A DNA stretch of 64,000 nucleotides from Steroidobacter agaridevorans (GTDB lineage Bacteria; Pseudomonadota; Gammaproteobacteria; Steroidobacterales; Steroidobacteraceae), in NCBI RefSeq assembly GCF_009932555.1, contig NZ_BLJO01000004.1:454367-518366 (forward strand), written 5' to 3'. The notes beneath the pieces were generated by a model that saw only the letters and a list, made by a program, of their open reading frames with translations, was not told the origin of the DNA and did no database searches. Within the stretch, counting starts at the first letter, position 1. Each line of letters opens with the position of its first letter. A program made the position numbers and the translations under genes. Shown here one piece after another: positions 55,312 through 64,000 of this stretch.

Positions 55312-57990
55312 TCACTGCGCCTGTGAGTCGATGGCATTCAGCAGTTGCGCGGCTTCCGGCCGATCGGGCTGTACCTGCTGCAATTCGCTCAGCAAGGAGC
55401 GTGCGGCCGCGCTGTCCTCGCCGGCGAGGGCAGCGGCCATGCGGACCAGCGGGTCATAAGCCGGACGGAAATCCGGACTGATGTGCAGCACTTCCAGCAA
55501 CGGCTGGCGCACCTGAGCCAGCATGTCGCGGACATCCGCGGTCGGGCGTACATCGCGGCCCGCTTCGATGAAGCGATTGCGCGCTGTCCAATAGGCCGCG
55601 AGCCGGCTGTTCCAGGCTGAGTTTGGTTCGCCCGCCAGGAGTTCTTCGGGACTGATTTCGACGTCGCTCAATAATTCCAGCAAGCGTTCGCGCGGCGTCG
55701 ACACCGGTGAGTAAGTGATGGTCGGTGCGCGATACGCGACGATGGGACGATCGTCGGTGTTGAGCGGCGCAGCGCCGGCAAACGTTGCCAGTGAGCGCGG
55801 GCCGGCAAAGAAGCTGCCGAGCAGCGCCAGATCGTCGTGGAGGCCGAAGCCTTCTACGTCATAAGAACTCGCGGCGGACAGTTGCGCGCGTACTTGTTCG
55901 CGGCTGAAGAGTTCGCCGTCGCGATGGGCGATCAATCCGATGGTGGGTGTGTCGAGGCTGAGCGTTGCCAGGACTGCCGAGCCGTTCGGATACACGGCGA
56001 GGAAGGATCGGACGATACTCCGCAGAGTGTCGAGGTCCAGCTGATGCAGTGGCAGCCACTGGCAGAACACGCCACCTTCCGCCAGCCGTTGCTGGACGGC
56101 TTCGAAGTGCTCGACGGTGTATAGAGATGCGGAGCCGCTGCGGGCTGGATGGAAGTTGTCGGCGACGATCACATCGTACTGTTGCTCGCTCGTGCGAACG
56201 AAGCGTCGGGCGTCGGCGCTCATCGTGTGCAGGCGTGAGCGGTCGGCCGCTTCTGAGTACGAGGTCTCGAAGTGCCGAGCCGCATCGATTACTTCTGGCA
56301 CCAGCTCGACGACATCGACTTGCAGCGACGGTTGCAGTGTCGCCGAGGATGCGGTCAGTCCAGTACCGAGACCGAGAAACAACGCACGCTTGGGATTTGG
56401 ATGAAGGAGGATTGGGACGAGCGCTTGGCGCGCATCCGCCGGAAGAGTGGCGCTGCTGCCTTCCTGTTGCCGGTTGTTGATATGCAGGGTCGCGACGCCG
56501 GATTCGTCCTCGATCACGCTCACGCTGGCCATCACGCCTTCGAAGTAACTGGCCAATCGACCGCCGGGCGGGATGTGCGTGTTGTGTAGCGATGGACTCC
56601 AGATGACGCTGGCTGTAGTCGCCGCGAGCACTGCGCATTGCGCAGGTCGCGACCATGCGGATCGTGCGGCTAGTAATAAGTAGCCGACGGAGATCAGGAG
56701 CAAGGCCGGTTTCAGTCCCAGCAGGGGCAGCAGTACGACACCGAAGAGCAGAGGTGCGATGGCTGCGCCCAAGGTATTCACGCCGATGGCGTGGCCGAAG
56801 CTGATGCCGCCGTCGCGAGCCTCGGTGCTGAGATGACTGAAGAGTGCGCCCATCACGATGGTCGGCAGCAAGAAGGCGATGACTGCCATGGCGACTTCGC
56901 CCGCCAGCGCCGCTGTGACGCTCGGGCCGAAGATGCTAATCAGCGAGCTCTTTATTTCGTCTGCGCCGGCGAGGAGGAGCGTGCCAAGGAGGCAGGTGGC
57001 GGCGAGCGCTTGTATAAGAGGAGTGCGCAAGCGATTGGAGGCCGCTTTGAATGCGACACTATCGTTCGCCGTCGTGCTGATGTTGGACGACTGCCAACGG
57101 CTGTACGCGGCCGCACCGAGCGCTGTGCCGATCAAATAGACCGCGAGCAGCAGAGCGAACGTATAGACCGTGTTCTCCGCGACCTGGCTCAGCGCACGAA
57201 CGACGAGTACTTCATAGCCGATGCCGAGCAAGCCGGTTGCAGCGAGCAGTACGAGAACATGATTCGGCTGTCGCGCGATCTCGCTGCGCGGTGCGGGCAT
57301 TTCGGTCGCGCCGTTCGTCTGCAAACTCAGCGCCGCTGCTGCGCAGACAAAGTTCAGGACGGCGCAGGCGAGTGCCGAGTGCGCCAATCCCAGTTGCGGC
57401 ACGAGCCAGAACGCGGCGGCAATCACTCCGACAACGGCGCCAGCTGTGTTCGCCGCGTACAGCGCGCTGATCGAGATATTCCGAGACGACGTTTTTGCGA
57501 ACACGCGCTCCATCGCAGGCAGCGTCGCGCCCATCGCCACAGTGGCTGGAAGGAGCAGCAGCGCCGTGCCGAAGAACGCGACGAACCAGTGCCACGTCGC
57601 CGAGGGCTGCGGACCGATCAACTCAAGCAGCGCACTCGATGCCGGCTCGAGCAACGCCGCAAGCGTCAGGCTCCAAACGCCGATGACAATCTCACAGCCC
57701 GCATACCACCGCGCCGGCCGCGCACTCCGATCAATACGCGAGCCAAGCGTCAGCGCGCCGAGCGCCAAGCCACCGAAGAACGCCGCGACAACGGCAAGCA
57801 CGGCCGCCGACTCGTGACCAAGCCAAGACGTGCTCTGCTGAGTCCAGACGATTTGATAGGCGAGTCCGGCAAATCCGGAGGCGACCATCAACAAGCAAGC
57901 GAGCAAGATCCGACGCGAGCGCCCTCGCTCGAGCTCACTCGCTCTGGCAGCGAGGCTCGTGAGGTCTAACAATCGCTCGCTGCTAGCCAT
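55312..57990 (-). CDS. Fused MFS-like membrane domain and spermidine-synthase-like methyltransferase fold
   Basis: An 892-residue protein. Residues about 25-480 form ten or more membrane segments (ASGFAGLAYQIVWTQ, GATLPAMERVF). Residues about 500-750 are spermidine-synthase-like, with ALFLGLGTGLTASS, VDVVELVPEVIDAA and YDVIVADNFHPARSGSASLYTVEHFEAV. The C-terminal part is helical and TPR-like. These fused proteins are common but have no proven polyamine activity. The stop is convergent with the CBS gene. Confidence 0.9.
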   Translation of the reverse strand: MASSERLLDLTSLAARASELERGRSRRILLACLLMVASGFAGLAYQIVWTQQSTSWLGHESAAVLAVVAAFFGGLALGALTLGSRIDRSARPARWYAGCEIVIGVWSLTLAALLEPASSALLELIGPQPSATWHWFVAFFGTALLLLPATVAMGATLPAMERVFAKTSSRNISISALYAANTAGAVVGVIAAAFWLVPQLGLAHSALACAVLNFVCAAAALSLQTNGATEMPAPRSEIARQPNHVLVLLAATGLLGIGYEVLVVRALSQVAENTVYTFALLLAVYLIGTALGAAAYSRWQSSNISTTANDSVAFKAASNRLRTPLIQALAATCLLGTLLLAGADEIKSSLISIFGPSVTAALAGEVAMAVIAFLLPTIVMGALFSHLSTEARDGGISFGHAIGVNTLGAAIAPLLFGVVLLPLLGLKPALLLISVGYLLLAARSAWSRPAQCAVLAATTASVIWSPSLHNTHIPPGGRLASYFEGVMASVSVIEDESGVATLHINNRQQEGSSATLPADARQALVPILLHPNPKRALFLGLGTGLTASSATLQPSLQVDVVELVPEVIDAARHFETSYSEAADRSRLHTMSADARRFVRTSEQQYDVIVADNFHPARSGSASLYTVEHFEAVQQRLAEGGVFCQWLPLHQLDLDTLRSIVRSFLAVYPNGSAVLATLSLDTPTIGLIAHRDGELFSREQVRAQLSAASSYDVEGFGLHDDLALLGSFFAGPRSLATFAGAAPLNTDDRPIVAYRAPTITYSPVSTPRERLLELLSDVEISPEELLAGEPNSAWNSRLAAYWTARNRFIEAGRDVRPTADVRDMLAQVRQPLLEVLHISPDFRPAYDPLVRMAAALAGEDSAAARSLLSELQQVQPDRPEAAQLLNAIDSQAQ

Positions 57991-58032
57991 TCGATATCTC
58001 GCGTGTGGCCGGCATTCGCGAATCAGCGCCGC

Positions 58033-58665
58033 TCAACCACTGAACCCGATCTTGTATCCCCACGAATCCAGCTGCGTCGGGATCGCATTGAACGCCAACG
58101 TGATCCGCCGCTCGCCCGGATTGGGTGGCACGGCATGCATGATGTAGCTGGGGAATAGAACGATATCGCCCGGCTCGGGCTGCGGACTGACCCACTTCTC
58201 GGCGTTGTACGGCCCCGTGACCACGCCGGCATGATCGTTCTTGAACGAGAACTCCGTACCGCCCGGCGACTTCATGAACACAGTTCGCGAATCCGGATGT
58301 GTAGGCGTCAGATAGGCGACCCCGGAGATAAAACTGTTGGCATGGTTGTGCATGGCCTGACGCCCGCCGGTGTCGAGCAGGTTCACCCACATCTCTTTCA
58401 GGGCCCACGGCAGCCGCTCGCCGAACATCAATGCGCCGAACTCGCTCAGCATCGGCGTGATCACCGTAGCGGCAGTCACCAGCAGCGGACTGTCCGACGG
58501 CTTGAGCATCGTCGTATGCGAAAGATTCGCCGAAGAATTGTTCAAGGTGCGCGCGTGCGCGCTGAAGTGACTGACCAATCCAGCGACCAGCGGACGATCC
58601 AGCGCGCCGGCTATCCTCATGAACGGCGTGGGAAAAAGGCCAATGACCTCAGGCGTACCAGACAT
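58033..58665 (-). CDS. 2OG-Fe(II) oxygenase family protein (TIGR02466-like)
   Basis: A 210-residue putative iron and 2-oxoglutarate dependent oxygenase. Signatures are LFPTPFMRI at the start, EMWVNLLDTGGRQAMHNHANSFISGVAYL (iron His region), EPGDIVLFPSYIMHAVPPN (second His) and RRITLAFN (2OG Arg). Substrate unknown. ATG 58665; the frame upstream is unlike the family. Confidence 0.87.
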   Translation of the reverse strand: MSGTPEVIGLFPTPFMRIAGALDRPLVAGLVSHFSAHARTLNNSSANLSHTTMLKPSDSPLLVTAATVITPMLSEFGALMFGERLPWALKEMWVNLLDTGGRQAMHNHANSFISGVAYLTPTHPDSRTVFMKSPGGTEFSFKNDHAGVVTGPYNAEKWVSPQPEPGDIVLFPSYIMHAVPPNPGERRITLAFNAIPTQLDSWGYKIGFSG

Positions 58666-58871
58666 TTCCAAGAGCTGCTTCGATGGCTTCGCGCGGTTGC
58701 GCAACCTTCTATTGTAGGAAGCCGATTGCTACAGCTTCGTGACAGCGACGCCGACGCAAGTCGCAGATCGGTCGCAAGGATCATCTATTGTTCACAATGT
58801 AGTCATATCCGCTCTCTACGCTGCGGCACTTCTCACAACACCCCGACAGCTTGAAGGGAGCTTCGATACAA

Positions 58872-61211
58872 ATGACAGTTGCAATCACCCGGAGCCAGAT
58901 CGCGAGTGCGGTCGCGGCTGTTCTCAGTGTGGCCACGATGGCCACAGCATCAGCCACGGATTCGGGTCGCCACGGTTGGGACGGTTGGGACAAAGGTTCG
59001 CGCTCGAAGGGCCGCTACGAGACCGGTGACTTCCACAACCACACCACTTGCTCCGACGGCTCCATCTCCATGGAGAAGCTGGTCAAGAAGTCGACCGACA
59101 AGCGCGACACGCCCTGGGGCCTCGACTGGTTCGTGCAGGCCGGCCACGGCGGCAGCGGCAACCGCAATTGCACGCTCGTCGAAGACGCGTCGCTGAGCAC
59201 CCCGGCATATCCGTACGTCGAAGGCCGCGGCCCGACGACCACTTGGGCGAACAGCATCGGCGCCGCCGCCGTGAAGGGCAACACCGGCTCTTCCGATGGC
59301 AGCTCGACCACGCCGCTCGCTTCGCAGGCGAATCCCAGCATGTGGCGCTGGCAGTCGATCCAGTCGATTCAATATCCGGTCACCGAATATCTGAGCGCCA
59401 AGAAGAACGTTCCGGTGTTCATGGGCCTGGAGTCGGTCGTCGCCGGTCACGAGCACACCTCGATGTCCGTCGTCAGCGGCCAGGTCGTCGGCAAGAGCGG
59501 CGACGTGAGCCCGGGCAGCTACGTGCCGGTCGGCGACGCCAACGCGCTCGCTCAGTGGTCGTACTGCTTCGATCGCGGCGACACCGACAACAGCCGCGGC
59601 GGTTCGAACAATTGGGATTGCTCGGTGCCGGGCATCGACAATTCCAGCAATCCGGATTGGAAGCCGAATGCCGCCAAGCTGTTCCCGGCCGGCGGTCCCG
59701 GCAGCGGCGTGCGCGGTCACCAGAAGACCGTGCAGGCCCTGGAGTGGATGAAGGCGTATCACCCGAACACCAGCTACTACGTGCCGGCGCACCTCGAGCG
59801 CGCTGGACCGTTCAACCCGGACGGCAACAACGGTTTCAACATCGAACACCTGCGTAACTTCAACAACGCGGCGCCGAAGGTCGCGTTCGGCTTCGAGAGC
59901 CAGCCGGGTCACGGTGCTTCCGATAACCGCGGCGAATACAGCCCGGATCGCAACAGCATCGGCGGCGTGCGCGTCGACAGCGTCGGCGGCACGACCTGGG
60001 GCGGCACCGGCGTTTATGCCGCACAGGTCGGCGGGGTGTGGGACGCGCTGCTCGGTGAAGGCCGCAACTGGTGGTTCTTCGCGAGCTCCGACTGGCACAA
60101 CCGCGGCAGCTTCGCTCCGGACGATCGCCGTTCGACCCAGGACTTCTATCCTGGCGAATATCAGCGCGACTTCGTGATGGTCCGCCAGGACAGCCGCGAC
60201 AACCGTGACAAGGACTACGGCTGGCACAACGCGCGCTGGAATCATCATGATGACAAGGACCGCATTTCCAAGCCGCACGAGATCGTCGACGGTCTGCGCA
60301 GCGGCAACAGCTTTGCTGCTTCCGGTCAGCTGATCGATCGCCTGGCGTTCGTGGCTTGCTCCGACTGGCGCTTCAAGGACTATGACCGTCGCCATGGCCG
60401 GGACAATGGTGCGGATATGCTCGAAGCCATCGCTCTCGAAGCGGCGAAGAACGGCACCGATGTAGACGTCGGTGGTGCGAACTGCGCCGGCATGGGCGAG
60501 AAGCTCAAGGTCGACAAGGGCGATGACGTGCTCGTGGCGATCGTGGTTCGCGATCCGTCCGGCACCAACTACTCGCCGTACACCTTCGCGAATCCGTCCT
60601 TGCTCCAGATCAGCAAGACTCAGCCGTTGAACAAGCCGGTGCTGGATCACCTCGACGTGATCGGCGGCCTGGTGAGCGGCATGAAGAAGCCGAGCTCGCC
60701 GGACTACGCCGGTCAGTGGCCGGACAACTGGGTCGACAATCCGGACATGAACAGCGTGCCCGCGGGTGCGAAGAACACCACGGCCGGCATTCTGAAGACG
60801 TTCGGCAACGGCACCTGGACCTCGAAGGGCGAGTACAAGGTGGCGTCGTTCCGGGTCTCCGGCGTGAAGGCTTCGCAGTACCTGCGTCTGCGCGGCACCA
60901 ACCTGCCGGCCTCCGTGCCTTATGAGACCGATGCGAACGGCAATCCGCTCGCGGACATCTACACCAACGCAAGCAATGCCTCGAAGCTGCGCATTCCCTG
61001 CACGGCCAAGATGTCCACGACGATTCCGGCCGACACGGTCTACACCGGCGCCAGCATCGACGGTTGCCCGGAACACATGGAGCGGTTTCCGGCCGTCACC
61101 GGCCAGCAGTATGTCAGCTATGACGTCGCTGCCTGGGCCGACCTGTGGTTCTACAGCAATCCGGTGTTCATCGAAGTGAAGAACGGCATCCGGGTCGCTG
61201 GCGTGAAGTAA
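58872..61211 (+). CDS. Exported DUF3604 protein (PHP-superfamily-like)
   Basis: A 779-residue exported protein with a signal peptide of about 29 residues. The DUF3604 core begins RYETGDFHNHTTCSDG (about 48-63), similar to the metal-binding start of PHP phosphoesterases, and includes VFMGLESVVAGHEHTS and FFASSDWHNRG, which bring more His/Asp ligands. The C-terminal third is a beta-rich region. A role as a secreted metallo-hydrolase is likely but unproven. It leads an operon with a PPIase-like and a HupE/UreJ gene. Confidence 0.88.
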   Translation: MTVAITRSQIASAVAAVLSVATMATASATDSGRHGWDGWDKGSRSKGRYETGDFHNHTTCSDGSISMEKLVKKSTDKRDTPWGLDWFVQAGHGGSGNRNCTLVEDASLSTPAYPYVEGRGPTTTWANSIGAAAVKGNTGSSDGSSTTPLASQANPSMWRWQSIQSIQYPVTEYLSAKKNVPVFMGLESVVAGHEHTSMSVVSGQVVGKSGDVSPGSYVPVGDANALAQWSYCFDRGDTDNSRGGSNNWDCSVPGIDNSSNPDWKPNAAKLFPAGGPGSGVRGHQKTVQALEWMKAYHPNTSYYVPAHLERAGPFNPDGNNGFNIEHLRNFNNAAPKVAFGFESQPGHGASDNRGEYSPDRNSIGGVRVDSVGGTTWGGTGVYAAQVGGVWDALLGEGRNWWFFASSDWHNRGSFAPDDRRSTQDFYPGEYQRDFVMVRQDSRDNRDKDYGWHNARWNHHDDKDRISKPHEIVDGLRSGNSFAASGQLIDRLAFVACSDWRFKDYDRRHGRDNGADMLEAIALEAAKNGTDVDVGGANCAGMGEKLKVDKGDDVLVAIVVRDPSGTNYSPYTFANPSLLQISKTQPLNKPVLDHLDVIGGLVSGMKKPSSPDYAGQWPDNWVDNPDMNSVPAGAKNTTAGILKTFGNGTWTSKGEYKVASFRVSGVKASQYLRLRGTNLPASVPYETDANGNPLADIYTNASNASKLRIPCTAKMSTTIPADTVYTGASIDGCPEHMERFPAVTGQQYVSYDVAAWADLWFYSNPVFIEVKNGIRVAGVK

Positions 61212-61290
61212 TACTTCCGCTATCGAGGAGCCATCCGAACGCCGCGCGGCAACGCGCGGCGTTCATTTGTTTCTGTCGGGGCGATTACAT

Positions 61291-62157
61291 ATGTCATCTG
61301 TTTTGTCGGGTTCCGAGCTTTCGTCGACCTCCAATGCGACCGCTGTGCCCGCGAAGCGCGTCAAGTGGACGCGCGAGCCGTTGTTTCATTTCATTCTGAT
61401 CGGCGCCGTGCTGTTCGGCGTCGACTCCCTGATCGCCGGCCAGGCCGACGATCCGAACCGCATCGAGCTGGACCGGCAGGTCGATGCCGAAGCCCAGCAG
61501 GCGTTCGAAGCCGCGCGCGGCCGCAAGCCCGATGCCGCCGAGCTGAAGGCGCTCCGGCAGGTGTGGCTGGATAACGAAGTGCTGTATCGCGAAGGCCTGG
61601 CGCTCGGTCTGGACAAGGGCGACAAGTCCATCCGCGAGCGCGTGATCTTCAAAGCGCTGAGCATGGTGGACAGCAACACCAAGCGCCCGGCGTTCGATGA
61701 CAAAGCGGTGCGCGAATGGTTCGAGAAGAACCGCGCCCGTTATGACATTCCGCAGCGGTTCAATTTCCAGGAAGCCGTGTTGTCCGGCGAAGCTTCGGAA
61801 GCGACGGTGCGCTCGTTCGTCAGCGCACTGAATTCCGGGACCACACCGGAGGTGCAAGCGGGGCTGCGCGTGTTCACCGATCGGCCGCACGCCAATCTCG
61901 TCGACAGCTACGGCGAGGAATTCGCGACTGTGCTTGAAAGCGCGCCCGCGGGCGAGTGGCGTGCGTTGCAGACCAAGAGTGGCTGGCGGGCAATGCGGCT
62001 GGATGCCGTCGTCCCAGCGGAACCTGCGGACTACGAACAGCTGCGTGGCGTCGTGACGCAGGACTGGACTGACGTTCTGATGTCGGAACAGCGCAGTGCC
62101 GCGGTGGCCGCGCTGGCGAAGAAGTACACCATCGTGATCGATGGAGTGAAGCAGTGA
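61291..62157 (+). CDS. Membrane-anchored peptidyl-prolyl isomerase-like protein (parvulin/SurA-like)
   Basis: A 288-residue protein. One helix (EPLFHFILIGAVLFGVDSLI, about 28-47) anchors it; then a charged region with DAEAQQAFEAARGRKPDAAELKALRQVWLDNEVLYREGLALGLDKGD, typical of the SurA/PpiC N-terminal helical part. The C-terminal half is a shortened parvulin-like domain without an obvious full active site. It overlaps the HupE/UreJ gene by 4 nt and may fold the exported DUF3604 protein. Confidence 0.85.
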   Translation: MSSVLSGSELSSTSNATAVPAKRVKWTREPLFHFILIGAVLFGVDSLIAGQADDPNRIELDRQVDAEAQQAFEAARGRKPDAAELKALRQVWLDNEVLYREGLALGLDKGDKSIRERVIFKALSMVDSNTKRPAFDDKAVREWFEKNRARYDIPQRFNFQEAVLSGEASEATVRSFVSALNSGTTPEVQAGLRVFTDRPHANLVDSYGEEFATVLESAPAGEWRALQTKSGWRAMRLDAVVPAEPADYEQLRGVVTQDWTDVLMSEQRSAAVAALAKKYTIVIDGVKQ

Positions 62158-63104
62158 TGCGCCGGCTGCATCTGTTGATCCTCGCTCTGCTGGCATTGAT
62201 GTCCAGCGTCGTTTCCGCTCATGAGCTGAGCATGGCGGAAATGGAAGTGCGCGAGACGTCGCCGGGCGAATTCCTGTGGCAGTGGACGGCCAGCAGCGAC
62301 AAAGCGCCAGCAGTCGTGCTTGCACCCGTGTGGCCGGAGAGCTGTGCGGTGGACATGAACATGCTCCGCTGCGGAGAAAAAGGCCTGTTCGGCACGCTCC
62401 GCGTCGACGGTGTCGGTGAGGATTACTCGGCCGCGATCGTGAAGATCTACTGGCTCGACGGTCAGAGCCGGGTGTTTACGCTCACCAGCCGCCAGCCCGA
62501 AGTGCACTTGTATGGTTCGGCCGAAGACAAGCGCGGCATGGGCGAGATCGCCTGGGCCTATGCGACGCTCGGCGTCGAGCACATCCTCGCCGGCTTCGAT
62601 CACTTGATGTTCGTGTTGTCTCTGCTGTTCCTGGTCGGCTTCAACAAACGGCTGGTGTACACGATCAGCGCCTTCACGCTGGCGCACAGCCTCACGCTGG
62701 CGCTGAGCTCGCTCGGCTTGTTGACGCTGCGTCCGCCGCCGGTGGAAGCAACGATTGCGCTGTCGATCATGCTGGTCGCCGCCGAGGCGCTGAACAAGGA
62801 ACAAACGTTGTCGCGCCGCTGGCCGGCGCTGGTTGCGTTCCTGTTCGGCCTGGTGCACGGCCTGGGCTTCGCGGGCGCGCTGTCGGAGATCGGGTTGCCG
62901 CAGAACAATCTGTTCGTCGCATTGCTCACATTCAATGTGGGCGTGGAGCTCGGTCAGTTGCTGGTGGTTGTCCTTTGTTATGGACTGTACCGAGTGCTGG
63001 CGTCGCAGCCGTTCTTCAGCGCGGCGCGTAAGCCGGCGCTCTATGCCATTGGCGGTGTCGCGGCGTATTGGTCGATCGGCCGCATCGTTGGGATCCTGGT
63101 GTAG
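62154..63104 (+). CDS. HupE/UreJ family membrane protein
   Basis: A 316-residue protein with a signal peptide and an exported N-terminal domain (about 23-125, starting AHELSMAEMEVRE), then six to seven helices. Conserved family features are GVEHILAGFDHLMFVLSLLFLVG, FTLAHSLTLALSSLG, and GLVHGLGFAGAL, with His/Asp residues suited to metal transport. Other HupE/UreJ proteins move nickel or cobalt. Here it ends the DUF3604-PPIase operon, so it may supply the metal for the DUF3604 enzyme. Confidence 0.92.
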   Translation: MMRRLHLLILALLALMSSVVSAHELSMAEMEVRETSPGEFLWQWTASSDKAPAVVLAPVWPESCAVDMNMLRCGEKGLFGTLRVDGVGEDYSAAIVKIYWLDGQSRVFTLTSRQPEVHLYGSAEDKRGMGEIAWAYATLGVEHILAGFDHLMFVLSLLFLVGFNKRLVYTISAFTLAHSLTLALSSLGLLTLRPPPVEATIALSIMLVAAEALNKEQTLSRRWPALVAFLFGLVHGLGFAGALSEIGLPQNNLFVALLTFNVGVELGQLLVVVLCYGLYRVLASQPFFSAARKPALYAIGGVAAYWSIGRIVGILV

Positions 63105-63137
63105 ACAATCGCAAGAGTCAGCATGATTCGCCAGACC

Positions 63138-63163
63138 GGCGGCGCCTCGGCGCCGCCATTTTT
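63138..63163 (+). terminator. Rho-independent terminator after the DUF3604-PPIase-HupE operon
   Basis: GGCGGCGCC (63138-63146) pairs with GGCGCCGCC (63149-63157) over a 2-nt loop and is followed by ATTTTT. It marks the end of the three-gene operon, just before the stop of the opposing HEAT-repeat gene. Confidence 0.85.
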
Positions 63164-63716
63164 ATGGCCGCTCGGCGAACGCGGCTTCGACATCGTCGAG
63201 CAGCGACTGTGCGGTCTGCGTGACGCCGTCGTTGTCGCTGTGATAAATCGCACGCCGCATGACATCGCGGACCTGGCCGTTCTCGTCGCCGTCGCGCAAG
63301 GCGAGGGCGTGCAGAGAGCGGAGCGCGATGTGACGATCGACTTCCGGCTCGCCGGCGTCGATTACTTCGCTGAGTGCGGGCAGCGCCTGCGCTGTCGGCG
63401 CGTTCGCCAGGTTGGCGATCGCGGCGGCACGGATCTTCGGATCGCTGCCTTGCGTGTCCTTGATCCATTGATCGACAGTCTCGGGACTGGGCGGGGCTGT
63501 CGCGACCGTCGTATCGGTGACAACCGATGAAGATGCAGTTGCTGTGGTTGTCGCAGCTTGATCTGGTGTGGGAGCAATCGCCTGCTCAGTGCGCGAAGGC
63601 TGCGTCGTCGCGGCGCTCGCTGCCGTCTCTGACTCGTCCCGAGTCGTCTGCATATAAACAAGGCCGCCGCACACGGCAAGCATGCCTATCGATGCAACGA
63701 TGACGGAAGGGCGCAT
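63162..63716 (-). CDS. Membrane-anchored HEAT-repeat-like protein
   Basis: A 184-residue protein. A signal anchor (SVIVASIGMLAVCGGLVYM, about 4-22) is followed by a Thr/Ser/Ala-rich flexible stretch (25-80) and two or three helical repeats with DPKIRAAAIANLANAPTAQALPALSEVIDAGE and EVDRHIALRSLHALALRDGD. It likely holds a protein-binding scaffold in the periplasm. Start at ATG 63716. Confidence 0.78.
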   Translation of the reverse strand: MRPSVIVASIGMLAVCGGLVYMQTTRDESETAASAATTQPSRTEQAIAPTPDQAATTTATASSSVVTDTTVATAPPSPETVDQWIKDTQGSDPKIRAAAIANLANAPTAQALPALSEVIDAGEPEVDRHIALRSLHALALRDGDENGQVRDVMRRAIYHSDNDGVTQTAQSLLDDVEAAFAERP

Positions 63717-63725
63717 CTGGGATGC

Positions 63726-64000
63726 TCAATGAATGCCAGGGTTCGTGCCCAACGTGTTCCACGGCAACGCCTGCACGAACGCATCGAGCGCTCGATCGCT
63801 TTCGTTACCGGCCTGCTTGGCCTGAGCCAGTACTTTCACACGCCACCGATCCGTCGTGAAGTAGTACAGATTGGTTTGCCCGCCCGCTGCCTTCGCGTCC
63901 CTTGCGTACTTGACCTTGACGCCATGCAGACCCTTCACCGCATCGATTTGAAACGACTTCTCCGATTCAACCTTTGCGCCTTCGCCCGCTTTACGCGCCG
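63726..64000 (-). CDS. Unknown protein (C-terminal part, runs off the right edge)
   Basis: The frame is open from the right edge and ends at 63726, giving about 90 residues: KVESEKSFQIDAVKG, LYYFTTDRWRVKVLAQAKQAG, FVQALPWNTLGTNPG. The internal GTG at 63938 is probably not the true start because the frame reads sensibly through it. It lies 9 nt upstream of the HEAT-repeat gene. Family not recognised. Confidence 0.6.
   Translation of the reverse strand, partial: ARKAGEGAKVESEKSFQIDAVKGLHGVKVKYARDAKAAGGQTNLYYFTTDRWRVKVLAQAKQAGNESDRALDAFVQALPWNTLGTNPGIH

Noticed and set aside
56791-57969. 392-codon plus-strand frame opposite the spermidine-synthase-like gene
   Set aside because: Arg/Gln/Glu-rich shadow frame without motifs.
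58950-61076. 708-codon minus-strand frame opposite the DUF3604 gene
   Set aside because: The plus-strand gene has a signal peptide and DUF3604 motifs. The opposite frame has only Arg/Val-rich low-complexity sequence caused by GC codon bias.

Overview
The window is high-GC, densely packed bacterial chromosome with no phage, insertion sequence, CRISPR array or rRNA/tRNA gene that I can see. Gene content suggests a gammaproteobacterium, perhaps near Steroidobacteraceae/Nevskiales: a DUF6763-like acidic protein, an Lrp-ald pair, a VPLPA-CTERM protein, TonB receptor, Tat-exported PhoX and a DUF3604-PPIase-HupE/UreJ operon. The taxonomic placement is an inference, not a measurement.

Layout. 1-6.2 kb: a six-gene minus-strand operon (photolyase, fatty acid desaturase, FAD oxidoreductase, DUF1365, cyclopropane fatty acid synthase, unknown membrane protein) of the kind tied elsewhere to photo-oxidative membrane damage. 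6.3-19.5 kb: acidic protein, proB, a CHASE3 histidine kinase with a receiver-only regulator, an SDR and acyl-CoA ligase pair, a lipoprotein hydrolase, DUF924, an MFS carrier, proA and an OmpA-like protein. 19.5-28.5 kb: a molybdenum region with moeA-moaA-moaC-[mobA-moaD fusion]-moaE, two paralogous small secreted proteins, then modBC, an opposing modA, and a short modE. The MobA-MoaD fusion is joined by a linker made of 39-bp tandem repeats and is the most unusual gene in the window.

28.5-35 kb: a mixed region with an unknown gene, a decayed SnoaL-like remnant, a LytS/LytTR two-component pair, an unknown exported protein, a beta-propeller phytase, and the divergent Lrp-family regulator and alanine dehydrogenase. 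35-40 kb: an MFS-acyltransferase fusion, a candidate small RNA with its own promoter and terminator, a rhomboid protease, and an MFS/dipeptide epimerase pair. 40-51 kb: an AraC regulator divergent from a TonB receptor, a truncated PQQ-dehydrogenase remnant, an ECF sigma factor without a visible anti-sigma gene, a penicillin-acylase-family enzyme divergent from a beta-lactamase-family hydrolase, and PhoX followed by a VPLPA-CTERM protein.

51-64 kb: small conserved genes (crystallin-J1-like family, VOC, SnoaL-like), a DUF4166-DCC-saccharopine dehydrogenase-like operon, a CBS protein, a fused spermidine-synthase-like membrane protein, a 2OG-Fe(II) oxygenase, the DUF3604-PPIase-HupE/UreJ operon, a HEAT-repeat protein and a gene running off the right edge. 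Overlapping ATGA start/stop junctions are common and support the operons described.
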